Source: a virus. From it: DNA of 20,052 nt. Below the pieces are notes generated by a model, which had not been told where the DNA came from, did not search any database, and worked only from the letters and a program-made list of their open reading frames with translations. The stretch spans positions 46,980-67,031 of the IMG/VR virus record IMGVR_UViG_3300030419_006513; one strand, given 5' to 3'. Made by a program: the position numbers and the translations under genes. Below are positions 5,603 through 13,067 of the stretch, in pieces. Within the stretch, counting starts at the first letter, position 1, and every line of letters starts with the position of its first letter.

Positions 5603-8495
5603 TATATTTCTCTAAAATAATATCGAGATGCTTTAAGAATTTAGCTTCATTTATTTTGATTTTTTTGTCTTTTACATGTTTATTTAGAAATTTATAAATT
5701 AATCCTCGAACTTTCTCTATTTGCCGATCTTCTAGACCTAGAGCCTTGAGTCTTTTATTCGCGATTGCTTGAACTCCAATAGAGCCGGCCTCACCCGGTA
5801 CCCTGTCTTGCATTTGACCTTCAAAGTCTGTTCTGTCTCTCATATTATAGAAATTTGCAATTCCTTTCATATCTTGTGAGACTATTCTAGCCCATGTTTT
5901 GTCAAAAATCTCAGGTTTTTGCGTCATAGCTTTTAATTTAGGGATCAATACGTCAAGCGCTGCTTTATTTATAGACTTCTTCTTTTTTTGATCCAAATTT
6001 ATTAGTGCATCAAGTAAATTTTGTTTTTTGTTCTTAAAAGCTTTTGAAACATTTGGATCTTTAGATGCCCATTTATTCCACAACAAAGTCGACCACACTC
6101 CAAGATCTTTATTTCTGAAATCTGATTGGTATGTTGCTTTTCCAAGTTCTTCTAAGGCTCCTCCATTTTGATCAGGGATGGTTTTCATATCCGGACTCGA
6201 CGCTTCATCACTCTTATCGTCTTTTTCTTTTGTATCTTCGTTTTTCTCTGGAATTCCGGTAATTTCTATACCGTCTTCTTGTAGGGTAGGTTGCATTATT
6301 CTCATGAATTCATCGATAATTGCATCTTCACCACCATATTTTTTGCCATCGGTACCTAGGTCGTCCATTTGGTCGATCATATATGCTTTTACTTTTTCGT
6401 AATCATATTTTTCAAGCAACAACCAAGACGTATCACCACGAATAAAAGCTTCTGCAACTAATTTAACTTCGTCAGCCTCATCTTGAACATAGGTTGCAAG
6501 GGCCATTATCAATGTATCAGCAAATTCTTCTTCAGACCAATCTGGTTTAGATTTCATGAATGCTGCATTTAATTTCTTTTCATAATCTGCGATTTTGTAC
6601 TCTTTAGCCTCTTCTTGTTCTTCAGCGCCTTCTTCTGTGTCTTTTTCTTCATCTTCTCCACCTTCTTCTCCACCAGAATCATCAATAATTTTCTCTAGTT
6701 CTTGTGGTTCTAGTTTTTCATCTTGATCACCTTTGGCAGCTTCTATTTTTTGTTGTACTTCCTCTCTCTCTTCTTGTCCAAGTTTATAAACCTTATACGC
6801 GGTTTGTTTAAGAGTTTCTAATTCTTCTTTATCTTCTGGGTCAAGTTTTTTAAATTGCTTTTTATTAAAGATGTTCTTAATCGCTTTCTCTGCTTGTCTG
6901 GGTGTCATAGTTTTTCCAGCAAGCGAAGGATCAATTATTTGGTGTAAATCATCTAAAAACTTTTCATAATTGTTTTTATTTTTAACTTCTTGAGATTTAC
7001 CTTCAAATATAAAGTCTTTAAGTCCGTCCTTTAAGAACTCAAGTAGACTGTTTTTTCTTCTTGTTATTTCAGAATTTGGCGAAATAAACAATTTATATGT
7101 GTGCCTGTTAATTGCTTCTTGTAAAGCATCAGCAGGCTTTAACTTATCTGCCGGCTTCAAAGGTTCAGCTTGCTTGATTTCTCCTTTCTCCTTTTTACCT
7201 TTGTTTGGATCAGAAGTTTGCACTGTTTTAAGATTATTAGCCTTAAGGTGTTTAGATAAGTCTTTTAAAATAGCTTTTATAACTTGCTCAATTTTACCAG
7301 TATCCACTTTTTCTATTTGCTTATTTTGTTTCATCTGTTGCATCGTTGCGAACAATTCTTTTCTTAAAATATTAGCTAGAGATTTTCCACCCATACCTTT
7401 TCCTACTTTGAAAAGTGGTATACCAAATTGCTCTTTTTCGCCTTCCTCTGGGGGTTCTGATTTTGGATCATTAGGGTCTGTTCCTTTTTCTTTTTCTTCT
7501 GCATCAGGAGTGCCATCGCCATCGCTATCAGGTCCACCTTTATTGTCATCATCAACAATATCTTTTGCCTTTTCGGCAGTCTTTTTAACTTTATCGCCAA
7601 TTGGAACCTTTTGTTGTAACGCTTGCGCAATTAAAAGGTCTAAGATCTTTAGCATTATATCATCTTGTCGGTTAACCGGGGCATTCTGGGCTTGATTAAA
7701 CCCTCTGTTTACAGCTTTGGCAAAATTTGCTGGCATTTTAAACATTTCATCGTAAGTTGTCTTAAGGGATCCCCATATGCTCTTAATTGTACCAAACAAG
7801 CTTTTGGCATTTGGGTTTTCGACATTAGGAGTGCCAATTTTTTCTGGTCCATCGGGTTCACCTTGTGAATTAGGGCCTTGATCGGGTCCTCCCTCAGTTG
7901 GGGCAGCACCAGCACCAGCAGGATCAAGCTTTCCATCATCTGGAGCTAATATTTCCAATTCCTGCTTCTTCATATCACCAGTCGCATCGTCTATAAAGAA
8001 TTTTATTGGCTTTAGGTTATTTTTAGAGCGAATATTATTCAATTTGTTAGAAAGTTCTTGAGCTTCTGCTTCAAGTTTTCTAGCTTCTTGTTTCATTTTA
8101 GCTAATTCTATTTCTCTGTCTGATCCTTGTTCAACGCCTTTTTCTGCCATTTGCTTGTCAGCTTGTACAAGCCCTGCATAATCTTTTCTCATTCTGGCAG
8201 CCTTTTGAAGAAGTTGTTTAACTTGAGCCTCAATGGCGGCCGCTTCTTTTTGGTCATCTGGCTTTAACTTGGCTTTAATTCCAGCAAAAGCTCCTTTAAA
8301 CCAATCACCTAAACCTTCATTTAACAGTATATTAGGAGTTGCAATAGCTTCATGTAAAAAATAGTCATAATTTTCGACTACCATTTGATATTCCCTTTTG
8401 GAATGCTTATGTTTTACCTCATTTAGAATTAATTTGCGCAAAAGTTCTTGATTAAAAATTCTTTTTTGCGACTCTGACAACATTTTTGTATTCAT
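5592..8495 (-). CDS. Large tagged internal head-type protein with DxDGDG calcium-type repeat
   Basis: This 967-aa protein has no enzymatic family I recognise. The N-terminus holds tag-like and cleavage-like sequences: L-L-R-K-L-I-L-N-E-V (18-27), V-V-E-N-Y-D-Y-F-L-H-E|A (39-50) and I-L-L-N-E|G-L-G-D-W-F-K-G-A (56-69). Residues 85-160 are helical and charged. Residues 323-344 (D-S-D-G-D-G-T-P-D, then G-T-D-P-N-D-P) form one thrombospondin-type-3-like calcium-binding repeat. Asp/Glu/Pro-rich linkers surround it and recur near 590-632. A further cleavage-like F-I-F-E|G occurs at 495-499. This alternation of ordered and acidic linkers, with several cleavage-like sites, suggests a virion protein processed into pieces. 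The start has GAGG about 10 nt upstream, and the CTATTTA motif lies 36 nt upstream. Confidence 0.8.
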   Translation of the reverse strand: MNTKMLSESQKRIFNQELLRKLILNEVKHKHSKREYQMVVENYDYFLHEAIATPNILLNEGLGDWFKGAFAGIKAKLKPDDQKEAAAIEAQVKQLLQKAARMRKDYAGLVQADKQMAEKGVEQGSDREIELAKMKQEARKLEAEAQELSNKLNNIRSKNNLKPIKFFIDDATGDMKKQELEILAPDDGKLDPAGAGAAPTEGGPDQGPNSQGEPDGPEKIGTPNVENPNAKSLFGTIKSIWGSLKTTYDEMFKMPANFAKAVNRGFNQAQNAPVNRQDDIMLKILDLLIAQALQQKVPIGDKVKKTAEKAKDIVDDDNKGGPDSDGDGTPDAEEKEKGTDPNDPKSEPPEEGEKEQFGIPLFKVGKGMGGKSLANILRKELFATMQQMKQNKQIEKVDTGKIEQVIKAILKDLSKHLKANNLKTVQTSDPNKGKKEKGEIKQAEPLKPADKLKPADALQEAINRHTYKLFISPNSEITRRKNSLLEFLKDGLKDFIFEGKSQEVKNKNNYEKFLDDLHQIIDPSLAGKTMTPRQAEKAIKNIFNKKQFKKLDPEDKEELETLKQTAYKVYKLGQEEREEVQQKIEAAKGDQDEKLEPQELEKIIDDSGGEEGGEDEEKDTEEGAEEQEEAKEYKIADYEKKLNAAFMKSKPDWSEEEFADTLIMALATYVQDEADEVKLVAEAFIRGDTSWLLLEKYDYEKVKAYMIDQMDDLGTDGKKYGGEDAIIDEFMRIMQPTLQEDGIEITGIPEKNEDTKEKDDKSDEASSPDMKTIPDQNGGALEELGKATYQSDFRNKDLGVWSTLLWNKWASKDPNVSKAFKNKKQNLLDALINLDQKKKKSINKAALDVLIPKLKAMTQKPEIFDKTWARIVSQDMKGIANFYNMRDRTDFEGQMQDRVPGEAGSIGVQAIANKRLKALGLEDRQIEKVRGLIYKFLNKHVKDKKIKINEAKFLKHLDIILEKYNVL

Positions 8496-8530
8496 TCTTT
8501 TAAAACCTCATAAATTATAACTTAACTATA

Positions 8531-8797
8531 CTAAATAGTATTTCTGGACTCAATCTTTAGCGACATAACGAAAATTTTGGTGGGTTTTGCGCTTTTTCCG
8601 GTTGGTAACACTATAGCATATGCAACATCTCTGTTACCCTCTTCAATTATTGAAAAATCAACTACAACACCAAAAGATCTCTTTTTATCTGGTGGGACGT
8701 CCATCATATATGAATCTTCAAGCATTACAAAGCGATTCCAACTAACTAAATCACCAATTTTCAGCTTTTTTAACATAGATTCGCCAAAAATTGACAT
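8531..8797 (-). CDS. Small SH3-like/beta-barrel hypothetical protein
   Basis: This 88-aa protein contains L-K-I-G-D-L-V-S-W-N-R-F near its N-terminus, then F-G-V-V-V-D-F, then V-A-Y-A-I-V-L-P and a final strand I-F-V-M-S-L-K. This is the rhythm of a small SH3-like barrel often seen in marine phage genomes, with no known function. I chose the ATG at 8797 rather than the longer frame. It has GAAGGAT 5 nt upstream and follows the stop of the acidic protein by one base, whereas the longer start would add a poly-Lys segment overlapping the upstream gene. It stops with TAG. Confidence 0.75.
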   Translation of the reverse strand: MSIFGESMLKKLKIGDLVSWNRFVMLEDSYMMDVPPDKKRSFGVVVDFSIIEEGNRDVAYAIVLPTGKSAKPTKIFVMSLKIESRNTI

Positions 8798-8798
8798 T

Positions 8799-9848
8799 TT
8801 ATCCTTCTTTTTTCTCTTCTTCTGCTGCTTCGTCACCTTCTTCTCTTTTTTCTTCGTCTTTGGCAGCATTTTCTTCGTCTGCTTCTGCTCTAGAAGCATC
8901 TTTTTCTTGTTTATCTGCTAGTTCTTTCTGTTCATCTTTATAATCTTCAAATTGTTTTTCAAAATCGGCTACTTTACTTAAAGTGTCGCCCACTTCTTCT
9001 GGCTTCATATCGCCCATATTGTCAAGCATATCTGCTAACCCACCTTCTTCAGCTTTTTTGCTATCTTCAAGCCATTTATCGGGATCTAGACCAGAATCTT
9101 CTAATGCTTTCATGAATGCGGTAAGCTCTTCTGGCTCTAGATCTTCAAATTGTTGCCTAAATTCTTCTGCTTCTTCTTGAGTTTCTGCATCTGCTGCAAA
9201 CCTATCGGCCACTTGTTGCACCCATTCCGCTTGCGCCTTATCTTTTTCAGAAGTGGCTTTATTCCATGCATCCAAAGCTTTTGCATCTTCTTCTGCTGAT
9301 TTTTGATAAGCTTCTCCTTGTTCAACAGCAGCTTCTCCTTGAGCAGCGACAGAATTTGCCAAATCGCCAAAGCCACTAGCAACATCTTCTTGATTTTTGA
9401 AAAAGTTTGCAAGTGCCGCTTGTATAGCCTTTGCAATATCTGCTTGAGCGCTCTCCGATTCGGCTTGTTTTCCAGTGCTATCGCTAATTTCAGCAGCAAC
9501 ATCTCCAAGTTCTCCGAATTTCTTGGTAGTTTCTTCAGCGGCTTGAGCAGCCTCTTGATTAGTTTGCTCCATTTCTTTGAACTGATCTTCTATATCATCG
9601 CCCGGGCCAGTATCTTCTAATGTGTCTTTGATTGTATTTACCGCATCTTCTGATTCCTCTGCTGCTTTCTGTTGCGCGGCGGCTCCTTTTTGAAATTCGC
9701 CTGCACCTTTCTTTCTGGCATCAACCACTTTGCCCATTTGATCCCTAGCTGCCTTGGCTTTGTCTTCTCCTGCCTTTTCTGGTATTTCTTCGACATCAGC
9801 TTCGGTTAAAAATCCTCTCCAACCTTCCATTATTAATTTCATTTTCAT
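8799..9848 (-). CDS. Highly acidic tagged helical protein, putative capsid core/scaffold or internal protein
   Basis: This 349-aa protein begins M-K-M-K-L-I-M-E-G-W-R-G-F-L-T-E|A, a clear example of the second tag type with a prohead-protease-like L-T-E|A end. The rest is almost entirely Ala/Glu/Asp/Lys/Gln helix without Cys, ending in a Glu-rich tail (A-A-E-E-E-K-K-E-G). Composition and length fit a scaffold/core or internal head protein, but the region has no residue pattern that fixes a family. GGAG stands 10 nt before the ATG, and it overlaps the upstream tagged gene by ATGA, so the two tagged proteins are probably co-translated. Confidence 0.8.
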   Translation of the reverse strand: MKMKLIMEGWRGFLTEADVEEIPEKAGEDKAKAARDQMGKVVDARKKGAGEFQKGAAAQQKAAEESEDAVNTIKDTLEDTGPGDDIEDQFKEMEQTNQEAAQAAEETTKKFGELGDVAAEISDSTGKQAESESAQADIAKAIQAALANFFKNQEDVASGFGDLANSVAAQGEAAVEQGEAYQKSAEEDAKALDAWNKATSEKDKAQAEWVQQVADRFAADAETQEEAEEFRQQFEDLEPEELTAFMKALEDSGLDPDKWLEDSKKAEEGGLADMLDNMGDMKPEEVGDTLSKVADFEKQFEDYKDEQKELADKQEKDASRAEADEENAAKDEEKREEGDEAAEEEKKEG

Positions 9849-10201
9849 TTGATTTGTTCTCCAGTTTTCGCACTAACGTAAATCATGGCATCTCTTTTAA
9901 ATTTTGAGTTAATTATAGTATGTTGGATGTCATTAATTGTCTCCGGACTAGGATTTGGTGAATCTATATCTGGCCAATTGTGTGTATTCAAGAATTTAAT
10001 CAAATCTTCAACATCTTTTTGTTTTTTTGCTTTATAATAATCTGTCCTGATGGGCATATTAGACGGAAGATGTACGAGTTGGTACCATTTTTTGCTTTTT
10101 GTGTGACCTTGTAAGAGTCGTATACCCCAAACTCCACTAGACCAACGAATATCGTTACTTTCTTTAAGAAATTTATTCCAATTTTCCATTAATTTTTTCA
10201 T
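9845..10201 (-). CDS. Small tagged protein, putative capsid-internal
   Basis: This 118-aa protein begins M-K-K-L-M-E-N-W-N-K-F-L-K-E|S, the LMENW tag with a cleavage-like L-K-E|S. The mature part is a short alpha/beta sequence (W-G-I-R-L-L-Q-G-H, then W-Y-Q-L-V-H-L-P, then D-V-E-D-L-I-K-F-L-N-T-H) that I do not recognise. AGGAG with a 7-nt spacer supports the start. The ATG directly follows the stop of the broken gene upstream (TAAATG), and the TGA stop overlaps the next ATG. Its last codons show TGA is used as a normal stop in this genome. Confidence 0.75.
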   Translation of the reverse strand: MKKLMENWNKFLKESNDIRWSSGVWGIRLLQGHTKSKKWYQLVHLPSNMPIRTDYYKAKKQKDVEDLIKFLNTHNWPDIDSPNPSPETINDIQHTIINSKFKRDAMIYVSAKTGEQIK

Positions 10202-10366
10202 TTACAATCTCCTATACACTTCTTGTACGGCTTCATTTAAATTATATCCTTCTGTTATTAACTCAACAACCTGTTGAGCAGCATTATAGGCTCAGTTTTC
10301 TTCTAAACCTACTTTTTTTATAAACTTTTCTATGAGAATATATTTAAGTTCTTCAACTGCTGTCAT
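10202..10366 (-). pseudogene. 54-codon small gene interrupted by in-frame TGA
   Basis: From ATG at 10366 the frame reads M-T-A-V-E-E-L-K-Y-I-L-I-E-K-F, reaches TGA at codon 25 (10294-10292), then continues A-Y-N-A-A-Q-Q-V-V-E-L-I-T-E-G-Y to a TAA immediately before the next gene. The coding character and the tight junctions at both ends (ATGA with the basic gene upstream, TAAATG with the tagged gene downstream) show the whole frame was one gene. TGA probably replaces TGG (Trp). The options are a recent nonsense mutation, a sequencing error, or a short 24-aa product. TGA recoding is unlikely because neighbours stop at TGA and use TGG for Trp. Confidence 0.65.
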
Positions 10367-10590
10367 TGTTTCTTCCTTTTTTGTTTTATTTCAATAATAA
10401 TTTTTCTTCTTTTTGTTTTAGGAGTCTTTTTTTCATCTACTTTTTTTAAACAACTATCATATCGCTTTTTTTCTTCTTTAGACCACTCACTTCTTTCTTG
10501 TGTTCCCGCTGTTTTACCAATTGAGACAGTACAAATACGATATTTTTTTGATTTTTTAGTGTATTTTTTCTTAGATTTGCTTTTGGCCAC
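10363..10590 (-). CDS. Small very basic protein
   Basis: This 75-aa protein is rich in Lys/Arg at both ends. Its centre reads I-G-K-T-A-G-T-Q-E-R-S-E-W-S-K-E-E-K-K-R-Y, a pattern I associate with a small basic protein of unknown role in marine tailed phages. Nucleic-acid binding is plausible from charge alone. It starts at GTG with AGGAG 9 nt upstream; no ATG fits better. The A/T motif ACTATTTATA lies 33 nt upstream. It overlaps the broken gene downstream by ATGA. Confidence 0.7.
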   Translation of the reverse strand: MAKSKSKKKYTKKSKKYRICTVSIGKTAGTQERSEWSKEEKKRYDSCLKKVDEKKTPKTKRRKIIIEIKQKRKKQ

Positions 10591-10623
10591 TTATATGATC
10601 TCCTATATATTTTTAAAGACACA

Positions 10624-10633
10624 TATAAATAGT
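10624..10633 (-). promoter_or_regulatory. Candidate A/T promoter-like motif (ACTATTTATA) before the basic-protein gene
   Basis: In the 48-nt gap between the vWA gene and the basic-protein gene, the coding strand reads ACTATTTATA 33 nt before the GTG start. Similar sequences occur at comparable distances before other starts here (about 8532, 16629, 19517 and 5167). Its reverse complement is identical to the T4 late-promoter core TATAAATA, so direction is ambiguous. It is a candidate only. Confidence 0.35.
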
Positions 10634-10638
10634 TTATT

Positions 10639-11598
10639 TTAGTAGTTATAGGTTATTTCTACTAACGAATTTCCATCTGGTAGTATATCAAAGTATACTC
10701 GATTCTCAGAAGGCTCATAGTGCCAGTCATTATACACCATTCCGTTAACAAAAACAAATATAAAATTTTCATCCAAGGGAGCGTATGTTAGATCCCAATA
10801 TTCATATGGTTCAATTTGAGTTGAAGCATCCTGTACGCCGGCCGTCCAATCTTCAGAACAAATATCAATAACTTGACCACCAAAATAATTTGTAGCGTCA
10901 ATATATCTTGTTCCATCCCATGTAGCTTGATGTGGACATAGTGTATCCGCTTGTGGAAGATTAACAATTGATGCTAAATATACATTATTTCTGTATGAAG
11001 TAACCCAAGAGAGAAATTGATTAACTTGCGAAAAATATACGTTGCTCTGTTCCTGTTCGTCTGAAACAAATACGACTAATAAGGCGGCATCAGGGCGCAT
11101 CCAAGTCAAAGAATAGTCATTTTCCATTACATAAGCATATAAAGCATCAAATCCAGCTTCAAAAGCGCCCTTTTTTGATGCCAAATACATATTTTCTGCA
11201 TCTAAAGCAGTGTCGCCGGGCACTAAAGGGAACTGATCTTCATCTTTTGAGAATCTATGGTCTGCTGGGATAATAGCTAGCCGCCAGTCAGCCGATGGCA
11301 ATGCGGTCATCATAGCGCCGATTCCTTGCATTAATCGCGTTTGGTGGCTATTCATACTACCGGATGGATCAATAACCCAAATAATGTCCACTCCGTCCGT
11401 TTGTGAGGGTTGATAGAAGTGATCGACCCAAATATCTTCATAGTCTGGCGCTGTATCTTCAATTACAGTTATATTTTCTTCGATTGTAACTGCCATATCA
11501 TCGATATCAGGGTAAGAACCCTCTTTTTCAATGATAGTGTGTACTAAAGAAGTATCACTACATGCTATAGCGATAAAGAAAAGAAGAATAAAACGCAC
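10639..11598 (-). CDS. von Willebrand factor A domain lipoprotein
   Basis: This 319-aa protein opens with a short hydrophobic signal (R-F-I-L-L-F-F-I-A-I-A-C) whose Cys13 forms a lipobox, so an envelope lipoprotein is predicted. After an acidic linker the vWA domain begins with I-I-W-V-I-D-P-S-G-S-M (72-82), a complete MIDAS D-x-S-x-S. It continues to V-V-F-V-S-D-E-Q-E-Q-S (175-185), which supplies the later MIDAS aspartate. The C-terminal 70 residues look like a beta-sandwich with aromatic residues. vWA domains bind proteins through a divalent metal. The gene starts at GTG with GAGG 8 nt upstream; an ATG overlapping it is out of frame. It is flanked by gaps and may be its own transcription unit. 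It looks acquired from a host, and surface alteration or a virion-associated adhesin are both possible. Confidence 0.8.
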   Translation of the reverse strand: MRFILLFFIAIACSDTSLVHTIIEKEGSYPDIDDMAVTIEENITVIEDTAPDYEDIWVDHFYQPSQTDGVDIIWVIDPSGSMNSHQTRLMQGIGAMMTALPSADWRLAIIPADHRFSKDEDQFPLVPGDTALDAENMYLASKKGAFEAGFDALYAYVMENDYSLTWMRPDAALLVVFVSDEQEQSNVYFSQVNQFLSWVTSYRNNVYLASIVNLPQADTLCPHQATWDGTRYIDATNYFGGQVIDICSEDWTAGVQDASTQIEPYEYWDLTYAPLDENFIFVFVNGMVYNDWHYEPSENRVYFDILPDGNSLVEITYNY

Positions 11599-11615
11599 AT
11601 TTTGGCCCTCACAGA

Positions 11616-11661
11616 ATAGTGTCTATAAAATTAAGTATATGTTACTATCACGAAACACTAT
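11616..11661. repeat. Inverted repeat in the leader of the vWA gene
   Basis: In the 126-base gap upstream of the vWA lipoprotein gene, ATAGTGT (11616-11622) is matched by its inverse ACACTAT (11655-11661) across a 32-base A/T-rich spacer containing TTAATTTTATAG on the coding strand. It could be an operator around a promoter or chance; the arms are only 7 bp. Confidence 0.3.
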
Positions 11662-11724
11662 GAAAGCCAAAATAATGTCGAAAAAAACTTAGTTTTGTAA
11701 AAAAATGTCAAAAAGTTTTGCTAA

Positions 11725-12045
11725 TTACATAAAATTTTGAATAAAAAGGGCCATTGCCATTGCAAATTGTACAACTGCGAAAATTGTTATTGCTTTTGTC
11801 TTAAAAAGACGCAAATCTTCAACTTCTTTTTTGAGGTCTTTTAATTGAGTTGGAGAACACACTTCGTCAATCCTCTGTTTCCAATCCTTTAATTCGGCAA
11901 CATTGTCTTTTTGAACGCGCATATCGGCAATTTCAAGTTTCAATCCTTGCAATTCATCGCGAAGCTCTTTAATATTCTTTGAAAGAGTTTCTAATTCTCT
12001 TAAAACCATTAGGGAATGCTGTCCCCACCCATCACTATCAGTCAT
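11725..12045 (-). CDS. Coiled-coil protein with C-terminal membrane segment (holin/tail-anchor-like)
   Basis: This 106-aa protein starts M-T-D-S-D-G-W-G-Q-H-S-L-M-V-L-R-E-L-E. It runs as a coiled coil to about residue 80, with C-S-P-T-Q-L-K-D-L-K-K-E-V at 63-75. It ends in one hydrophobic helix (84-104, A-I-T-I-F-A-V-V-Q-F-A-M-A-M-A). The arrangement, N-terminal coiled coil plus C-terminal anchor, resembles XhlA-like or other small phage membrane proteins; a lysis role is possible but unproven. I use the ATG at 12045 because AAGGGGGG lies 6-7 nt upstream. A longer in-frame start would overlap the Nudix gene and add an unlikely leader. Confidence 0.75.
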   Translation of the reverse strand: MTDSDGWGQHSLMVLRELETLSKNIKELRDELQGLKLEIADMRVQKDNVAELKDWKQRIDEVCSPTQLKDLKKEVEDLRLFKTKAITIFAVVQFAMAMALFIQNFM

Positions 12046-12076
12046 AATAAACCCCCCTTTATTAGCTGTCTTATAA

Positions 12077-12496
12077 CTAGTCACTGAAGTCGGATGAGGA
12101 AATATATTTTTGAGCAAATTCTAATCCATCTCTTGCTGCTCTTGTTAAATTATAAGAATTATAATCTTGTATATCAACCCATTTATATTTTTCAACTTCT
12201 TCTAATTGTAAAATGATGTCTTTTCCTTTCCATTCGGATACAAAAAAGAAATGTTTTGGTTTTTTATGATTAGTTTCGCCAATTTTAACTGCTTTTTTAA
12301 CTTTTAATCCGGTTTCCTCAAAGCACTCTCTATAAAGACCTTGTTCTATGCTTTCTCCAAAATGTAAATGTCCGCCGGGTAAGTCATATGCCGTGTCATT
12401 TGTTATTTTTAGTAATAATATTTTTCCATATTCATTATAGAATACACCCTTTGATACAATATTAATGTCTTTATTCTTTTTTTCATTAATCATCAT
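12077..12496 (-). CDS. Nudix hydrolase
   Basis: This protein of about 139 aa carries a complete Nudix box, G-x5-E-x7-R-E-x-x-E-E-x-G at residues 42-63 (G-H-L-H-F-G-E, then R-E-C-F-E-E-T-G-L). These residues bind metal and cleave nucleoside diphosphates linked to another group. The flanking strands (K-G-V-F-Y-N-E-Y-G-K-I-L-L-L-K and Y-D-L-P-G-G) match the family fold. Substrate cannot be read from sequence: oxidised dNTP, NAD-type dinucleotide, RNA cap and sugar nucleotide are all possible. The ATG at 12496 is preferred over one at 12520 because it forms an ATGA overlap with the stop of the 50-aa membrane peptide gene. It ends in TAG. Confidence 0.85.
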   Translation of the reverse strand: MMINEKKNKDINIVSKGVFYNEYGKILLLKITNDTAYDLPGGHLHFGESIEQGLYRECFEETGLKVKKAVKIGETNHKKPKHFFFVSEWKGKDIILQLEEVEKYKWVDIQDYNSYNLTRAARDGLEFAQKYISSSDFSD

Positions 12497-12645
12497 TTTT
12501 CTCTTTGGGTTATTCTGCATTGATTGTTTTCTAAATCTTTTATTTTTTTATTAAGAAAATGAATCTCTAATTTCATCACGATTGCTAGATATATCATTAA
12601 GCAAACACACAACACGTTAACCCAATCAGATATATAAATTTTCAT
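12493..12645 (-). CDS. 50-aa single-span membrane peptide
   Basis: The frame reads M-K-I-Y-I-S-D-W-V-N-V-L-C-V-C-L-M-I-Y-L, then a charged helix L-N-K-K-I-K-D-L-E-N-N. Residues 8-24 should span a membrane, followed by a short coiled-coil-like tail. GGTGA stands 5 nt before the ATG, and the TGA stop overlaps the Nudix start as ATGA, which is the strongest support that it is real. No family is recognised. Small phage peptides with this shape can be lysis accessories or membrane anchors. Confidence 0.55.
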   Translation of the reverse strand: MKIYISDWVNVLCVCLMIYLAIVMKLEIHFLNKKIKDLENNQCRITQREK

Positions 12646-12674
12646 ATATCACCATTTATAAATAAATAGTGTAA

Positions 12675-13010
12675 TTATTTGGAGATTACCTCAAATAAAC
12701 CTTGTTCAAACCATTCTTCATTAATTAGCTTATATGTTTCGTATATATATTTTTCATCGGTAAACCAATAAACATGATATATCATCGACATTTCAGACTC
12801 ATAAGGATCAACGGTTAGTGGGTAACATAATGTTGACCGAAACCACTCATCATCAAATATATATTGCTCTTGAATATCTTTTAAAGTTTGTATTTTATGT
12901 ACAATTCCATATGATATTATTGCTGCTTCATTAAACAAACTATTCCATTTTGTCGTAAATTTAATTAAATCTCCAATTTTAGGAGGGTTGTTTATGTCGT
13001 ATGGCGCCAT
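12675..13010 (-). CDS. Hypothetical protein with SH3-like N-terminus
   Basis: This 111-aa protein has P-K-I-G-D-L-I-K-F-T-T-K-W near the start and I-I-S-Y-G-I-V-H-K-I next, paralleling the G-D-L-V, then Y-G-V/I-V pattern of the small protein at 8531. It then becomes aromatic and acidic (Y-H-V-Y-W-F-T-D-E, then I-N-E-E-W-F-E-Q-G-L). No family is recognised. Its leader is the terminator hairpin just upstream: the only GGAGG lies 16 nt before the ATG and within the stem, so translation may be weak or structure-controlled. Confidence 0.65.
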   Translation of the reverse strand: MAPYDINNPPKIGDLIKFTTKWNSLFNEAAIISYGIVHKIQTLKDIQEQYIFDDEWFRSTLCYPLTVDPYESEMSMIYHVYWFTDEKYIYETYKLINEEWFEQGLFEVISK

Positions 13011-13023
13011 ACAATAAATATAA

Positions 13024-13045
13024 AAGCCTCCTATAAAGGAGGCTT
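13024..13045 (-). terminator. Hairpin terminator after the double-tagged gene
   Basis: AAGCCTCCT and AGGAGGCTT form a perfect 9-bp stem with a 4-base loop. On the coding (minus) strand it begins 22 nt after the stop of the gene at 13068 and is followed by TTTATATTTATT, which fits a rho-independent terminator. The stem also hides the GGAGG that precedes the next gene. Confidence 0.75.
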
Positions 13046-13067
13046 GTTAAATAAGAATAAAGTAATT

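Noticed and set aside
5966-5973. Coding-strand TATAAATA matching the T4 late-promoter core
   Set aside because: It lies deep inside the 967-aa gene with no start codon context after it; likely chance in A/T-rich coding DNA.
7099-7695. Plus-strand open frame of 198 aa
   Set aside because: Antisense shadow of the 967-aa gene with Ser/Phe/Pro-rich composition and no supporting start signals.
8798-8899. Longer start for the small SH3-like gene
   Set aside because: It would add a poly-Lys leader fully overlapping the acidic gene; the ATG at 8797 has a good ribosome site and a near-abutting upstream stop.
9137-9508. Minus-strand open frame of 123 aa within the acidic gene
   Set aside because: Frame-shifted shadow of the Ala/Glu/Lys-rich gene; Leu/Lys composition reflects the codon pattern of the real frame.
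10292-10294. TGA read as Trp through an alternative genetic code
   Set aside because: Several neighbouring genes end in TGA at clean ATGA overlaps and Trp is coded by TGG, so the standard bacterial code applies.
12046-12117. Longer start for the coiled-coil/TM protein
   Set aside because: The extra residues overlap the Nudix gene and the ATG at 12045 has the G-rich ribosome site.
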